Below are positions 15,534-25,762 of a stretch of DNA of 36,851 nt, one piece after another. The notes under the pieces were generated by a model. It worked only from the letters and a program-made list of their open reading frames with translations. It did no database searches and was not told the DNA's origin. The DNA is from Azoarcus sp. (GTDB lineage: Bacteria > Pseudomonadota > Gammaproteobacteria > Burkholderiales > Rhodocyclaceae). The stretch lies in NCBI GenBank assembly GCA_013911595.1, contig JACESY010000009.1:1-36851 (forward strand), in the 5' to 3' direction. The translations under genes were made by a program, and so were the position numbers. Within the stretch, counting starts at the first letter, position 1, and each line of letters starts with the position of its first letter.

Positions 15534-16522
15534 CTGTCGAGCTCGCTTCCGATCTGGTCGGTATCCACGGGTGCCCTTTCGCGACCCATATCGCCCCCAG
15601 TTATCAGGCGTACCCGGACATCTTCCATCAGCTTTCGGTTGGCGGCGAGCAGATCCGCCAAAAACGCCACCAGAAACGTCTGAAAACCCATGCCTAGCAG
15701 AACCCCAGCAAGAATCACCGACTGAATGTGACCTTCTCCCTCTCCTCCAAACCATTTCCACAGGAAGCGCAATCCAAGGAGAAAGCCGGCTCCGAACAGC
15801 ACTGCACCAATGGTTCCGAAAAACCTGAACGGTTGATACACGACGAAGATTCGGATGATAGTACCGATGCTGCGTCGGATGTACGATGGGATGCTCTTCA
15901 CCAGTCTGGACGGACGAAGATCGCCATTCACGCGGACCGGCACCGAAGTGATGGCCATGTTCTTCTGGCCTGCCTGGATGATAGTTTCAAGCGTGTAGGT
16001 GTAGTCGTTAAACACCACGAGGCGCTGCGCGGCGCTGCGACTCATGGCCCGGAAACCGCTGGGCGCGTCCGGGATGTCGGTCTTGCTCGCGACGCGCACA
16101 ACCCAGCTGCCGAGCTTCTGCAGCAGTTTCTTGGCGGGCGAAAAATGCTCGATCGTTTCGATGGGCCGAGCACCAACCACGATATCAGCCGAGCCTTCCA
16201 GAATCGGCGCGGTGAGGGCCGGGATGTCATCGGCGTTGTACTGGTTGTCCGCGTCGGTGTTGACGATCACATCCCCGCCAAGCCGCAGGCAGGCGTCCAG
16301 CCCGGTCATGAAACCACGCGCAAGCCCCTGATTCCGTGTGTGCCGCACGACATGGTCTACGCCATGTTCGCGCGCCACCTTGGTGGTGTCGTCGGAACTA
16401 CCGTCATCAATGATCAGCCATTCGACCGAATCGAAACCGGGAACCTCGCGGGGCAGCGCATTCAGTGCGATGGCGAGTGTGCCGGCCTCGTTGAGGCAGG
16501 GGATCTGGATGATGAGTTTCAC
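15530..16522 (-). CDS. GT2 glycosyltransferase of the polyprenyl-phosphate type (GtrB-like)
   Basis: 330 residues. The cytoplasmic GT-A domain has IIQIPCLNEAGTL, the nucleotide-binding IIDDGSSDDT and the metal-binding NTDADNQYN (D-x-D). Two C-terminal membrane helices follow (about 230-255 FFGTIGAVLFGAGFLLGLRF and about 268-290 VILAGVLLGMGFQTFLVAFL). This is the layout of GtrB/ArnC/Dpm1 enzymes that load a sugar onto undecaprenyl phosphate. Starts with GTG, overlapping the stop of the triple GT (GTGA). It is unlikely to extend the main chain, since ABC-dependent chains are built by soluble or peripheral GTs. A role in making a lipid-linked sugar for periplasmic addition is the better fit. Confidence 0.82.
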   Translation of the reverse strand: MKLIIQIPCLNEAGTLAIALNALPREVPGFDSVEWLIIDDGSSDDTTKVAREHGVDHVVRHTRNQGLARGFMTGLDACLRLGGDVIVNTDADNQYNADDIPALTAPILEGSADIVVGARPIETIEHFSPAKKLLQKLGSWVVRVASKTDIPDAPSGFRAMSRSAAQRLVVFNDYTYTLETIIQAGQKNMAITSVPVRVNGDLRPSRLVKSIPSYIRRSIGTIIRIFVVYQPFRFFGTIGAVLFGAGFLLGLRFLWKWFGGEGEGHIQSVILAGVLLGMGFQTFLVAFLADLLAANRKLMEDVRVRLITGGDMGRERAPVDTDQIGSELDR

Positions 16523-19500
16523 AAGCGGATGGGCCTCAATTCTGGAATGTTTTCAGGAAAGCGTTGGCGCTGCGTATGTGTCGGCCGGCGCGTTTGCGCG
16601 AGACGTTCCCCACTTTGGCCGCTGTCAACAAGCACGATGTTCAGCAACTGCGCTGCGCTCTCCCCCCATGTGAGTCGCGGCAGATCATCTGATCTGGGAT
16701 GCTTGCCCGCCTGGTACAGATCCAGCCAAGCTTGGAGCGAGTCGGCCAGTTCGTCAGCGGTGGCGGCGTTGAAGTAGTACGCGTGCTCACCGGCTACCTC
16801 GCGGAAAATGGGGATGTCGCGGGCGATGATGGGGAGCTTGTGCTGTGCGGCTTCGATGAGCGGAAGGCTGAAGCCCTCGCCATAGGAGGCGGCTATCAGG
16901 CAGGTGCAGGATTCGTAGATTTTCTCGAGGTATTCGTCGCTGATGCCTTCGAGCCAGAACAGGCGATTGCCGAGTTCGGGGTGTGAGCGGAGACGCCCGA
17001 TCAGTCCTTCAACCATCCAGCCCTGCTTGCCGACGATGACAAGGTTGACGTCGGCGGCCCCTTGCCAGAGTTGTTCGATGGCGTCGAGCGCCTGCTCATG
17101 TCCCTTGCGCGGCTCAAGCGTGCCGACCATCAGGAAGCTTGGCCGTTGGCTTAACACCGCCATGACTTCCTCTGCGTCGGTAGGCATTCCGAGTGTCGGC
17201 GCGGACGCGACTACGTCTGCGCCCAGCGCGTTCGAGTCGATCTTGAATGGGCGCAGCCTCTGCCACTGGCGGTCCTCCATCCAGCTGCGCAACTTTTCGG
17301 CAACGGATTGTGAAGTGCAAATTGCGCCATCGCTTTCACCGACCACCTTCAACCACTTCTCGAAACCATCTGCGGCACCCGGGACGCAATACTCAGAATG
17401 TGAGATACACAGCAGATCGAAGACCATGAACTTAACCACGACCCCAGCCGCGCGAAGTTCTTGGTAGAAGGGCGCATTCCCCTGCTGCACTTGGGGCTGA
17501 TAGTCCAGTGCAAAAAAAACATCCCCTGATGCAACCTCAATCGGTTCGTCGCTGAGGCTTGCGTCTTCAATGCCAAGGAAAGCGGTAGTGAACTTCCTTG
17601 CGTAACGATAGTGCCCGCCCGGAGTCGCGTAGACAGGCTCGATTCTCCAGCCGGCAGGCGGATGAGCCAACCAGTGATGGAGCAAACTGCGCACCACGCG
17701 CTGAATCCCTGATCTGACATCCCTTTGAGCCAGCCCAGAAACATCCACAAGAAATTGTTTTGTTGCAGATAACCGCGGAAGGCTGCGATTGATAGCTTGA
17801 GCAAGCTCTACGAGGTCGTGCGATTGCGCGGGTTCGTCAGCAATGGCCGAGATCAAATCATTCATTACCGGAGGATTTCTTGAATAGAAATCCTCGATGG
17901 CATCTTTGTACTGTGCTGCACAGAGGCCCGGATCGTGCCGTGCAAGGATCACCGCCTTGGCCTTGGCGCCTAGTTGTTGTCGGCGCCCCTGATCTCGCCA
18001 CAAGGTTTGAAGCGCCTCAATCAGGTCTTCGTCATCGAAGTCGTCAGGCATCTTCCACACCGCGTCATCATCCAAATCGGCCATGCTGCCGTTGGCGTTG
18101 ACGATGGTTGGCAGGCCGTAATTCATGCAGTCCATAACGGACGCTGCGGCTTCTCCGCGGGAGAGCGCGCGCAGCTGAACGCCAAGATCTGCAGCTGACA
18201 GGTATTGACGATACTTTGATTGACTAACCCAGCCTGTAATGGAGACCGACTTACCGTGCGGATGTCGCTTAATCAGCGAGATCAGCTCGCACCCATAATC
18301 TCCAGGATGATTCTCTCCGACAAAAACAAGCCTGCACTCACCCGATCTTGCGAGATCGGAAGCTAGCCATGCATTCAGCAGGCGAAGATTCAACTTCGTC
18401 GGACCGAGGCCTCCAAAGGAGCAGACTAAAAAATCCTTCTCTGCAAGCCCCAAAGCATCTCTTGCCTCGGCTGCATCACCTGTCGAAGCTGAGGCTCGCA
18501 CGAGGGGGATGATGGAGAACCCACGGTCCTCGCCATACCAGTGCTTAGCAAGTCGAACCGAGTGTTCCGAATGAACGATAGTGCCGCCACTACGGTCCAG
18601 AACCTCCCGGTTGCACGGGTACTTCCAGATCACGTCTGCGACATCCTTGGCTCTTTTCCGATCAAGCAATCCGACATAGCCGTGCGATTGATACAAGCTC
18701 TCTGTGAAGCAGCCAGGGGCATATCCCAATGCATCCATGTGGTGGAGAACGCCGGACAGATAAAAGTCGTGGAGAACGACCACGCCCGGAACCTCCTTCA
18801 ACAATGCGAACATATGCTCATGAAAGGCAGAGTTTCCGAAGTGGTAGAGAACGCGATCGAAACGATCACTGTTTTCGACAAACCATTCCACTGTGCGAAC
18901 TGGGCAATTCTGCGTAACCCATGAATCTGAGATGCCGCCCTGCGCGACCACCACTTCAATCTCGTAGTGTTGAGCCAGGGCGGGCAGCAGTTCGGCGCTG
19001 TAGTCTGAAATGCCTGATCGTTCAGGCGGCATGGGGGAAACGTAAGCCAGTTTGAGGCGCTTGTTCCGCTCCTCTGGAGCGAGGACTCGCGGCTTCTTCA
19101 AGTGTGCGACCGTGCGCTCCATCGACGCGATTACCCGCTGCGCAGACTCGTCCCAAGAAAATCTTTTGGCCTGCCCTTCGCCATGCGCAACCAACCGCTC
19201 TCTGAACGCCTTGTCGATCAACACCCGTTCGATCGCCCGCGAAATAGCGTCGTCGGAATGCGGGTCGAACAGCGCCTCCTGAAAACCAACGACCTCTGGA
19301 AGGCTCGTGGCGTTCGCTGCAATCACCGGTGCACCGCAGCGCATAGCCTCCAGAGCCGGCAACCCGAAACCTTCGTGCCACGAAGGAAAAACGAAAACGG
19401 CACACAGGTTGTACAGGGCGATGAGGTCCTCTTCCGGAACATAGCCAGTAAGAACTAGCTCATCAGCAGCCAAGCCGTGATCATGAGCCAGCGCCAGCAA

Positions 19501-20322
19501 TCTCTCCTGGCCGTCAGCCTGCACTGAGCATACGATTGCGAGCTGATGAGCTCGCCTCAGTTTCGGACTCAGCTTGGCATAGGCGCGAATCAGACCTTCG
19601 ACGTTCTTCCTGTGGTCGATACCGCCGGTATACATCACGAAATCTCGCGACAGCCCATATCGCTCACGCAAACAACGCTCCGTCTCTGCCGAGACCGAGA
19701 TCGGCCTGAACTGACCATCTGCATCAGTCGAGACGTTTACGCAGCGCTCTGAGGGCAGCGCCAGCTCCGTGATGCCCTCCTGTCTGGACGACTCTGATAT
19801 CGCCAAGCACAAATCCACGTGCCGGAGATGTTCAATCTTTTCCAAGTACCAGGTTTTAACGGCCGGGTTTTCGAGATAGGGGCTGCGATGAATATATGGA
19901 ATGAGGTCGTAGAGAATGACGGCCGTTATGGGCTGACGAGAAAAGCGTTTGACGCTGGTGACGGCATCATCTACCAGCCCCTCAAAAAGGCTGCTGATCA
20001 AAACAACGTCGGGGTTGAGGCTTGCAAGAAACGCTTCACGCACCAGTTCGCCGGCTTTACGCCGCCATTCGTTCTCTGGAACGATGTGCCCCATGGAGCC
20101 ATGAGCCCTCCAGACCCGAATGTTCTCTTGCGGTAAAACACCGTCAAATCTTGCGCGAATACGTTCGATGGACTCCGACAAGCAAGCATTCAAGGCAAAA
20201 AATACTTCGTGCGCACCCTTGTGGCGAACCAACGCCAAGGCCAGTGACATGGTGTAGCGGCCGATACCTCGATTCCAGCTACCGGTCGACTGAGCACCCT
20301 GCATGTCGATGACGATGCGCAT
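16519..20322 (-). CDS. three-domain GT4 glycosyltransferase, candidate D-rhamnan polymerase
   Basis: 1267 residues containing three successive GT-B modules. Module 1 (about 1-405) has RGIGRYTMSLALAL, YTGGIDHRKNVEGL and HEGFGLPALEAM. Module 2 (about 420-815) has LAYVSPMPPERSGISDYSA and GEAAASVMDCMNYGLPTIV, where the usual second Glu of E-x7-E is replaced, so its catalytic state is uncertain. Module 3 (about 855-1240) has FLVDVSGLAQRDVRSGIQR, VGTLEPRKGHEQ and GEGFSLPLIEAA. Such multi-module GTs polymerise O-antigens with alternating linkages in ABC-dependent systems. The chosen ATG at 20322 (MRIVIDMQGAQ) overlaps the methyltransferase stop as TGATG. The frame stays open to 20883, but that leader only reads the neighbour's 21-bp repeats out of frame. 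GC is near 50-55%, lower than in the flanks. Confidence 0.88.
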   Translation of the reverse strand: MRIVIDMQGAQSTGSWNRGIGRYTMSLALALVRHKGAHEVFFALNACLSESIERIRARFDGVLPQENIRVWRAHGSMGHIVPENEWRRKAGELVREAFLASLNPDVVLISSLFEGLVDDAVTSVKRFSRQPITAVILYDLIPYIHRSPYLENPAVKTWYLEKIEHLRHVDLCLAISESSRQEGITELALPSERCVNVSTDADGQFRPISVSAETERCLRERYGLSRDFVMYTGGIDHRKNVEGLIRAYAKLSPKLRRAHQLAIVCSVQADGQERLLALAHDHGLAADELVLTGYVPEEDLIALYNLCAVFVFPSWHEGFGLPALEAMRCGAPVIAANATSLPEVVGFQEALFDPHSDDAISRAIERVLIDKAFRERLVAHGEGQAKRFSWDESAQRVIASMERTVAHLKKPRVLAPEERNKRLKLAYVSPMPPERSGISDYSAELLPALAQHYEIEVVVAQGGISDSWVTQNCPVRTVEWFVENSDRFDRVLYHFGNSAFHEHMFALLKEVPGVVVLHDFYLSGVLHHMDALGYAPGCFTESLYQSHGYVGLLDRKRAKDVADVIWKYPCNREVLDRSGGTIVHSEHSVRLAKHWYGEDRGFSIIPLVRASASTGDAAEARDALGLAEKDFLVCSFGGLGPTKLNLRLLNAWLASDLARSGECRLVFVGENHPGDYGCELISLIKRHPHGKSVSITGWVSQSKYRQYLSAADLGVQLRALSRGEAAASVMDCMNYGLPTIVNANGSMADLDDDAVWKMPDDFDDEDLIEALQTLWRDQGRRQQLGAKAKAVILARHDPGLCAAQYKDAIEDFYSRNPPVMNDLISAIADEPAQSHDLVELAQAINRSLPRLSATKQFLVDVSGLAQRDVRSGIQRVVRSLLHHWLAHPPAGWRIEPVYATPGGHYRYARKFTTAFLGIEDASLSDEPIEVASGDVFFALDYQPQVQQGNAPFYQELRAAGVVVKFMVFDLLCISHSEYCVPGAADGFEKWLKVVGESDGAICTSQSVAEKLRSWMEDRQWQRLRPFKIDSNALGADVVASAPTLGMPTDAEEVMAVLSQRPSFLMVGTLEPRKGHEQALDAIEQLWQGAADVNLVIVGKQGWMVEGLIGRLRSHPELGNRLFWLEGISDEYLEKIYESCTCLIAASYGEGFSLPLIEAAQHKLPIIARDIPIFREVAGEHAYYFNAATADELADSLQAWLDLYQAGKHPRSDDLPRLTWGESAAQLLNIVLVDSGQSGERLAQTRRPTHTQRQRFPENIPELRPIRL

Positions 20323-21640
20323 CAGGAATGCCCCTTCCGCTTCTCGATTGCGGCGAGGAGTTGACGGTGAATCTCGCGCGCCCGGGGCGTCAAATGCGCC
20401 AGTTCGGGGTCGCGGGGCAGCAAACTCGGTTGGACCGTTGCCAAGCCATGGGTGCTTTGAAATACGGCATTGCGACGGGCGACGTCGAACAAGTGCCGAT
20501 GAAGATGCGGGAACCGGGTCAGCCAGCGGTTTAGACGATCGCGCAAGCGCGGTCGTCGCAACACGGCCTTCATCAGCGCGGCGGCGGGGCGCTGGAAGGT
20601 TTCGATGGCGCGATGGAGGAGCCAGTTTGCGCAGCTTCGCGCACTGCGAATTGGATGTGAGAGCGCAGCGGCCGCAAAACGCAGCGGAGCGGTGACACGC
20701 CAGGATGCGCTGGCATAAACGGCCTGAAGCTGCAGCTGTGCTTGATATGACGATGCCTCGGCCTGCTGCGCCTTCTGTTCGGCCTGCTGCGCCTTCTGTT
20801 CGGCCTGCTGCGCCTTCTGTTCGGCCTGCTGCGCCTTCTGTTCGGCCTGCTGCGCCTTCTGTTCGACTGCATCCAGTCGGCAATCTAGTGTTCGTGCGCG
20901 GGCGTCGTACCGCTCAGCTAATTCGTCAAAGCCGATTCCGTGCGGTTCGGTAAAGGCCGCATCAAACTCCCGCAGCAGTTCGGGTGCCGCCGACTTCTGC
21001 GCCACTACCGCATAATCGGGACTGACACCTGCGAGCACTTCGCGAAGCCCGATGACTGCGCCAGAGTCGCTCAGCGACTTGTCTTCCTGCAGACGCACCA
21101 CCTGCGTCCGCGCAAAGCCGTAATATTCGGTCAGGAAGGACAGAAGCAGCGGTGGAATTGGCCGGACATGCGTTGGGTCGAGGTAGAAGTTTCTGGTTGC
21201 TACTACGACGTTTTCCGGGTTTGGAGTTTCAAGGATGAGCAGGCCGCCCGGTTTGAGAACCCTATAGGCCTCAACAACGACCGAAATCAATTGGTCTTGG
21301 GATACATGCTCAACCACATGAAATGCTGTGACGACGGCCTGACTATCGTTTGCTAAAGTAGCCAGATAGGCGACAGCATCCCCCTGCTCTACGGGAAGTC
21401 CGAGTTCGACGCAGTCCTGAAGCATTCCTTGATCAAGATCCACACCGAGCGGCTTAAAGCCGACCTCAAGCATCAACTCGAGCCACTCTCCCCTACCACA
21501 GCCAATGTCGAAAACTGCACTTCCGGAGTAGGGTTTTACAAGCGGCCTGACATACGGCAAGTATTGCCTGCGTAATTCCTTGATCGTCGATCGTGGTGCG
21601 TAAAACCGATCTTCGAGAGCTCTGTAGAAACCATCCGCAC

Positions 21641-21644
<4 letters not shown>
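20322..21644 (-). CDS. WbdD-like methyltransferase with Ala-rich coiled coil (candidate chain terminator and ruler)
   Basis: 440 residues. The N-terminal SAM methyltransferase domain (about 1-215) has VFDIGCGRGEWLELMLEVG, an acidic GVDLD, VVTAFHVVEHV and LLILETPNPEN. A helical linker follows, then a coiled coil (about 255-300) made of five identical heptads EQKAQQA, then a basic helical C-terminal part (about 310-440) with Arg-rich segments that could bind membrane. In E. coli O9a, WbdD caps the chain with methyl and phosphate groups and uses a coiled coil to set chain length. Here no kinase domain is visible, so capping by methyl alone is the simplest reading. It sits between wzt and the polymerase gene, as wbdD does between wzt and wbdA. 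Its start overlaps the wzt stop as ATGA. Confidence 0.8.
20761..20865 (-). repeat. five perfect 21-bp tandem repeats inside the coiled-coil gene
   Basis: Five uninterrupted copies at 20761-20781, 20782-20802, 20803-20823, 20824-20844 and 20845-20865, identical at every base. Each encodes the heptad EQKAQQA with the same codons. Ala occupies positions 4 and 7, giving the 3-4 spacing of a coiled coil. The unit is 7 codons, so gain or loss of copies keeps the frame and the heptad register. Confidence 0.97.
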
Positions 21645-22854
<1,210 letters not shown>

Positions 22855-22855
<1 letters not shown>

Positions 22856-23652
22856 TACAGCTCGTCCACCATCTCGCCTACGCGACCGAGGAAGAAGCGC
22901 GCGCCGACCACGAGGAAGAACGCGGTGAGGAACATCAGCGGCACCAGGTCCACAAGATCCGGCCACTGGCGTTGGAGGAACACCGTCTGATAGGCGCCGA
23001 TGAGCGGCTGCAGCGGGTTCAGACGCATGAGGGTCTGCACGCTTTCGGGCAGGGCCCCGAGGGTGTAGACGATGGGGGTGAGCCAGAACCAGAACTGCAG
23101 CACCACCGAGACGAGTTGCCCGACATCGCGGAAGAACACGTTGAGCGTGCCGAGAAACACGCCCAGCCCCAGGGTGAATAGCACCTGCAACGCCAGCAGC
23201 GGGAGTACCGCCAGCCCGACCCAGCCGGGCCAATGCCCCACGAGCAGCAGGAAGACCAGGTAAATCGCGAAGATGATCGAGAAATTGACCAGTGCGGACA
23301 GCGCGACGATGGCCGGCAGCGTGATGCGCGGGAAGTTGCTCTTCTTGATGAGGTTGCCGCTGTCCAGAAACACGTTGGCCATGCGGCCGAGCATCTCGGC
23401 GAACAAGCTCCAGGTGATCACGCCGGCACACAGGTAGATGCTGAATGCGAAGGGGTTATCGGCGTGTCCGGATAGCGTGGGCTTGAGCAGCTGGCTGAAG
23501 ATGACCGTGTAGATGACGATCATGGTCAGCGGGTTGGCGATCGACCAGAACGCGCCGAACAGCGACTCGCGGTAGCGCCCGTTGAACTCGCGCAGCACGC
23601 TGCTCCAGACGAAGCCCCGATAGGCCCACAGGGCATGCAACATTTGCGGCAT
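22855..23652 (-). CDS. wzm: O-antigen ABC transporter permease
   Basis: 265 residues, ABC-2 type permease with six membrane helices. Typical blocks are REFNGRYRESLFGAFWSIANPL near residue 22, SGNLIKKSNFPRITLP near residue 98, FFRDVGQLVSVVLQFWFWLTPIVY and NPLQPLIGAYQTVFLQ. Forms the inner-membrane channel that, with Wzt, moves undecaprenyl-PP-linked polysaccharide to the periplasm. The ATG at 23652 is 3 nt after the manC stop; an in-frame ATG three codons later is an alternative. Confidence 0.94.
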
Positions 23653-23655
23653 CGA

Positions 23656-25176
23656 TCACTCTGCCCGTGCGTCTGCGTCGAAAGAATGTCCCGATGATTC
23701 CTTCGTTTCGTTCGCCCGACCATAGCTGTCTTCGAAGCGCACGATGTCGTCCTCGCCCAGGTATCCGCCGGACTGCACCTCGACAATTTCCAGCGGCACC
23801 TTGCCGGGATTGGCCAGGCGGTGCACATGGCCCAGCGGGATGAAGGTGGATTCATTCTCGGTAAGGATGAACACCTTCTCACCGTTGGTGACTTCGGCCG
23901 TGCCGCGCACGACGATCCAGTGCTCGGCGCGATGGTGGTGCATCTGCAGGCTCAGCGAGGCCCCGGGATTGACGACGATGCGCTTGACCTGGAAGCGCTC
24001 GCCGGCGTCGATCGAGTCATACCATCCCCAGGGGCGATGCACCTTGCGATGAGTGTCGGCAAGCACGCGCCCTTCGACACGCAGGCGTGAGACGAGCTGG
24101 CGCACGTGCTGGCTCGCCTTGCGGGTGGTGACGAGCACGGCGTCCGGCGTTTCGACGACGACCAGCCCTTCCACCCCACTGACCGCGACGAGGCGGCTCG
24201 TGGCGTGCACCAGCGTATCGCGGCTGTCGACGACGAGCGTGTCACCATGAATGACGTTACCGTGCTCGTCGCGCTCGGCGACGTCGTGCACACCGTCCCA
24301 GGCGCCCAGGTCCGACCATCCGGCATCGAGCGGCACGACAAGCGCGGGGATGCCCAGCGTTTCGTTGCCCGGCAGTTGTTCCATTACTGCGTAGTCGATC
24401 GAGTCCGACGGACTGTTCGCGAAGGCCGCCGCATCCGGGCGCAGAAAGTCGCGGTCCGGCTCGGCGGCGGTCATCGCCTCGCGGCAGGCCGCATCGATCT
24501 CCGGTTGCAGGTTCGCAACGGCCCGCAGCCAGACGCTTGCACGCACCATGAAGATGCCGCTGTTCCAGAGATATCGACCGCTGCGCACATAAGCGCCCGC
24601 GGTTTCCAGGTCGGGTTTCTCGACGAAGGCCTCGACATTCAGCGGCTGCTCGCCATCGGGTTCGCCGGTGCGAATGTAGCCGAACCCGGTTTCCGGACGA
24701 GAGGGCGTGATGCCGAAGGTCAGCATGGCGCCGCCTTCGGCGGCGGGCAGGCCGCACTCGACTGCGCGACAGAACGCGGCACGATCGCGCATGACGTGAT
24801 CCGAAGGCATGGCCAGCAGCACCGGGTCTCCGCCGTCTCGTACCGCATCGAGGGCAGCCAGTGTCAGCGCCGGAGCAGTATTGCGCCCGACCGGCTCGAG
24901 CAGAAGCCGGGATTCCGCGATGCCTGCCTCAAGCAATTGCTGGGCAGCGATGAAACGGTGAGCGGCATTGCAGACCACGATCAGCGAACGTGCGCGCTTG
25001 ATACCCGGCGCCAGGGCATCGAGCCGGTGCGCGGTTTGCTGCAGCATGGTCCCTTCACCATCCAGCGAGAGAAACTGCTTGGGATAGCTCTCACGCGAAA
25101 GCGGCCACAGACGCGTGCCGGCCCCGCCGCAAAGCAGGACGGGTTGAATCGGGGTTGTTTCGGGAGGGATCGGCAT
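23656..25176 (-). CDS. manC: bifunctional mannose-6-phosphate isomerase / mannose-1-phosphate guanylyltransferase
   Basis: 506 residues, type II PMI/GMP (ManC, AlgA, WbpW). The N-terminal guanylyltransferase domain has LLCGGAGTRLWPLSRESYPK, FVEKPDLETA and RYLWNSGIFMVRA. The C-terminal cupin isomerase domain (about 375-490) has metal ligands in LQMHHHRAEHWIVV and FIPLGHVHRLANPG. It makes GDP-mannose, the precursor used by Gmd. First gene of the minus-strand operon; ATG at 25176 has no strong Shine-Dalgarno. The promoter should lie in 25177-25456, but I could not fix it. P. aeruginosa A-band and E. coli O9a loci carry the same enzyme beside wzm and wzt. Confidence 0.95.
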   Translation of the reverse strand: MPIPPETTPIQPVLLCGGAGTRLWPLSRESYPKQFLSLDGEGTMLQQTAHRLDALAPGIKRARSLIVVCNAAHRFIAAQQLLEAGIAESRLLLEPVGRNTAPALTLAALDAVRDGGDPVLLAMPSDHVMRDRAAFCRAVECGLPAAEGGAMLTFGITPSRPETGFGYIRTGEPDGEQPLNVEAFVEKPDLETAGAYVRSGRYLWNSGIFMVRASVWLRAVANLQPEIDAACREAMTAAEPDRDFLRPDAAAFANSPSDSIDYAVMEQLPGNETLGIPALVVPLDAGWSDLGAWDGVHDVAERDEHGNVIHGDTLVVDSRDTLVHATSRLVAVSGVEGLVVVETPDAVLVTTRKASQHVRQLVSRLRVEGRVLADTHRKVHRPWGWYDSIDAGERFQVKRIVVNPGASLSLQMHHHRAEHWIVVRGTAEVTNGEKVFILTENESTFIPLGHVHRLANPGKVPLEIVEVQSGGYLGEDDIVRFEDSYGRANETKESSGHSFDADARAE

Positions 25177-25282
25177 GGCGGGATCGGGACTGGGCCGAAT
25201 GACGAATCAATCAGCAAGGTTTGTTTACATCCACGCTTCCCGCGCCGGGTCGAGCGTGTTGAAGACGTACATGTTACTTAAC

Positions 25283-25317
25283 AATAGGGCAACGCCGCAA
25301 ACGGCGACACTCCTATT
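25283..25317. other. stem-loop upstream of the O-antigen operon
   Basis: Outer stem AATAGG (25283-25288) with CCTATT (25312-25317), and inner stem CGCCG (25293-25297) with CGGCG (25302-25306), 4-nt loop. It lies about 110 nt before manC and 140 nt after the end of the antitoxin gene, in the only sizeable gap (25177-25456) before the operon. No T-run follows on the minus strand. It may be a terminator of the toxin-antitoxin transcript, a 5'-leader structure of the operon, or a protein site. The rest of this gap shows no gene. Confidence 0.4.
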
Positions 25318-25400
25318 TTGCAAGTGTGTATGGCCGAAACCGCACGCAGGCACAAAGGGGCGCAGGTTCCGACCCCGGACCTGCGTTGTTGGCGGGCGCG

Positions 25401-25424
25401 CCTGCGGCTCGTCGCGACCTACGA
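25401..25424 (+). repeat. 24-bp dispersed repeat, copy 1
   Basis: Matches 28514-28537 at 23 of 24 bases (core GCGGCTCGTC, then CGACCTACGA). It lies about 33 nt beyond the stop of the minus-strand antitoxin gene. The second copy lies just beyond the stop of the other antitoxin gene on the plus strand, so the two are inverted relative to transcription. Confidence 0.6.
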
Positions 25425-25456
25425 AAGGCCCCGGAGCTTCGTGGCTTGTGCGCGCC

Positions 25457-25762
25457 TCAGATAATGGCCGGCAAGCCCTTGTCGGCGATGACGTTGAGCA
25501 GCTTGAGCGCCGGGCCCGACGGGCGCGTTTGACCCTGCTCCCATTTGCGCACGGTCGAGGCCGTGGTGTGCAGGTGAAGTGCGAACACCGGCTGACTGAA
25601 ATGCAGCGCTTCACGCAAACGCTTGATGTCGTCCGCGTCGAACTCCCGCACCGGCGGCGGACAGATCGCGTCGAACTCGCGCATCGTCACCTTGCCGATC
25701 GCGCCCGCATCGTGCAATGCGGCCAAATCGCCGCGCAGGGATTCAATGATCTTGCTCGTCAC
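25457..25762 (-). CDS. HTH antitoxin of type II toxin-antitoxin module (NadS/HigA-like)
   Basis: 101 residues. C-terminal helix-turn-helix of the XRE class (about 45-95): DDIKRLREALHFSQPVFALHL, then TASTVRKWEQGQTRPSGPALKLL. This is the NadS pattern, where the DNA-binding domain also acts as operator repressor. The GTG at 25762 has GGAG 7 nt upstream and overlaps the toxin gene by 20 nt, toxin first. It should neutralise the adjacent toxin and repress the palindrome at 26150-26160 (inference). Confidence 0.85.
   Translation of the reverse strand: MTSKIIESLRGDLAALHDAGAIGKVTMREFDAICPPPVREFDADDIKRLREALHFSQPVFALHLHTTASTVRKWEQGQTRPSGPALKLLNVIADKGLPAII

Noticed and set aside
20761..20865. Short regular repeats considered as CRISPR
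   Set aside because: Copies are directly adjacent with no spacers and encode a regular heptad in frame.
20323..20883. An N-terminal extension of the triple GT beginning with RTEGAAG repeats
   Set aside because: It is an out-of-frame reading of the 21-bp repeats of the upstream gene. The GT motif series starts at ATG 20322, which overlaps the upstream stop.
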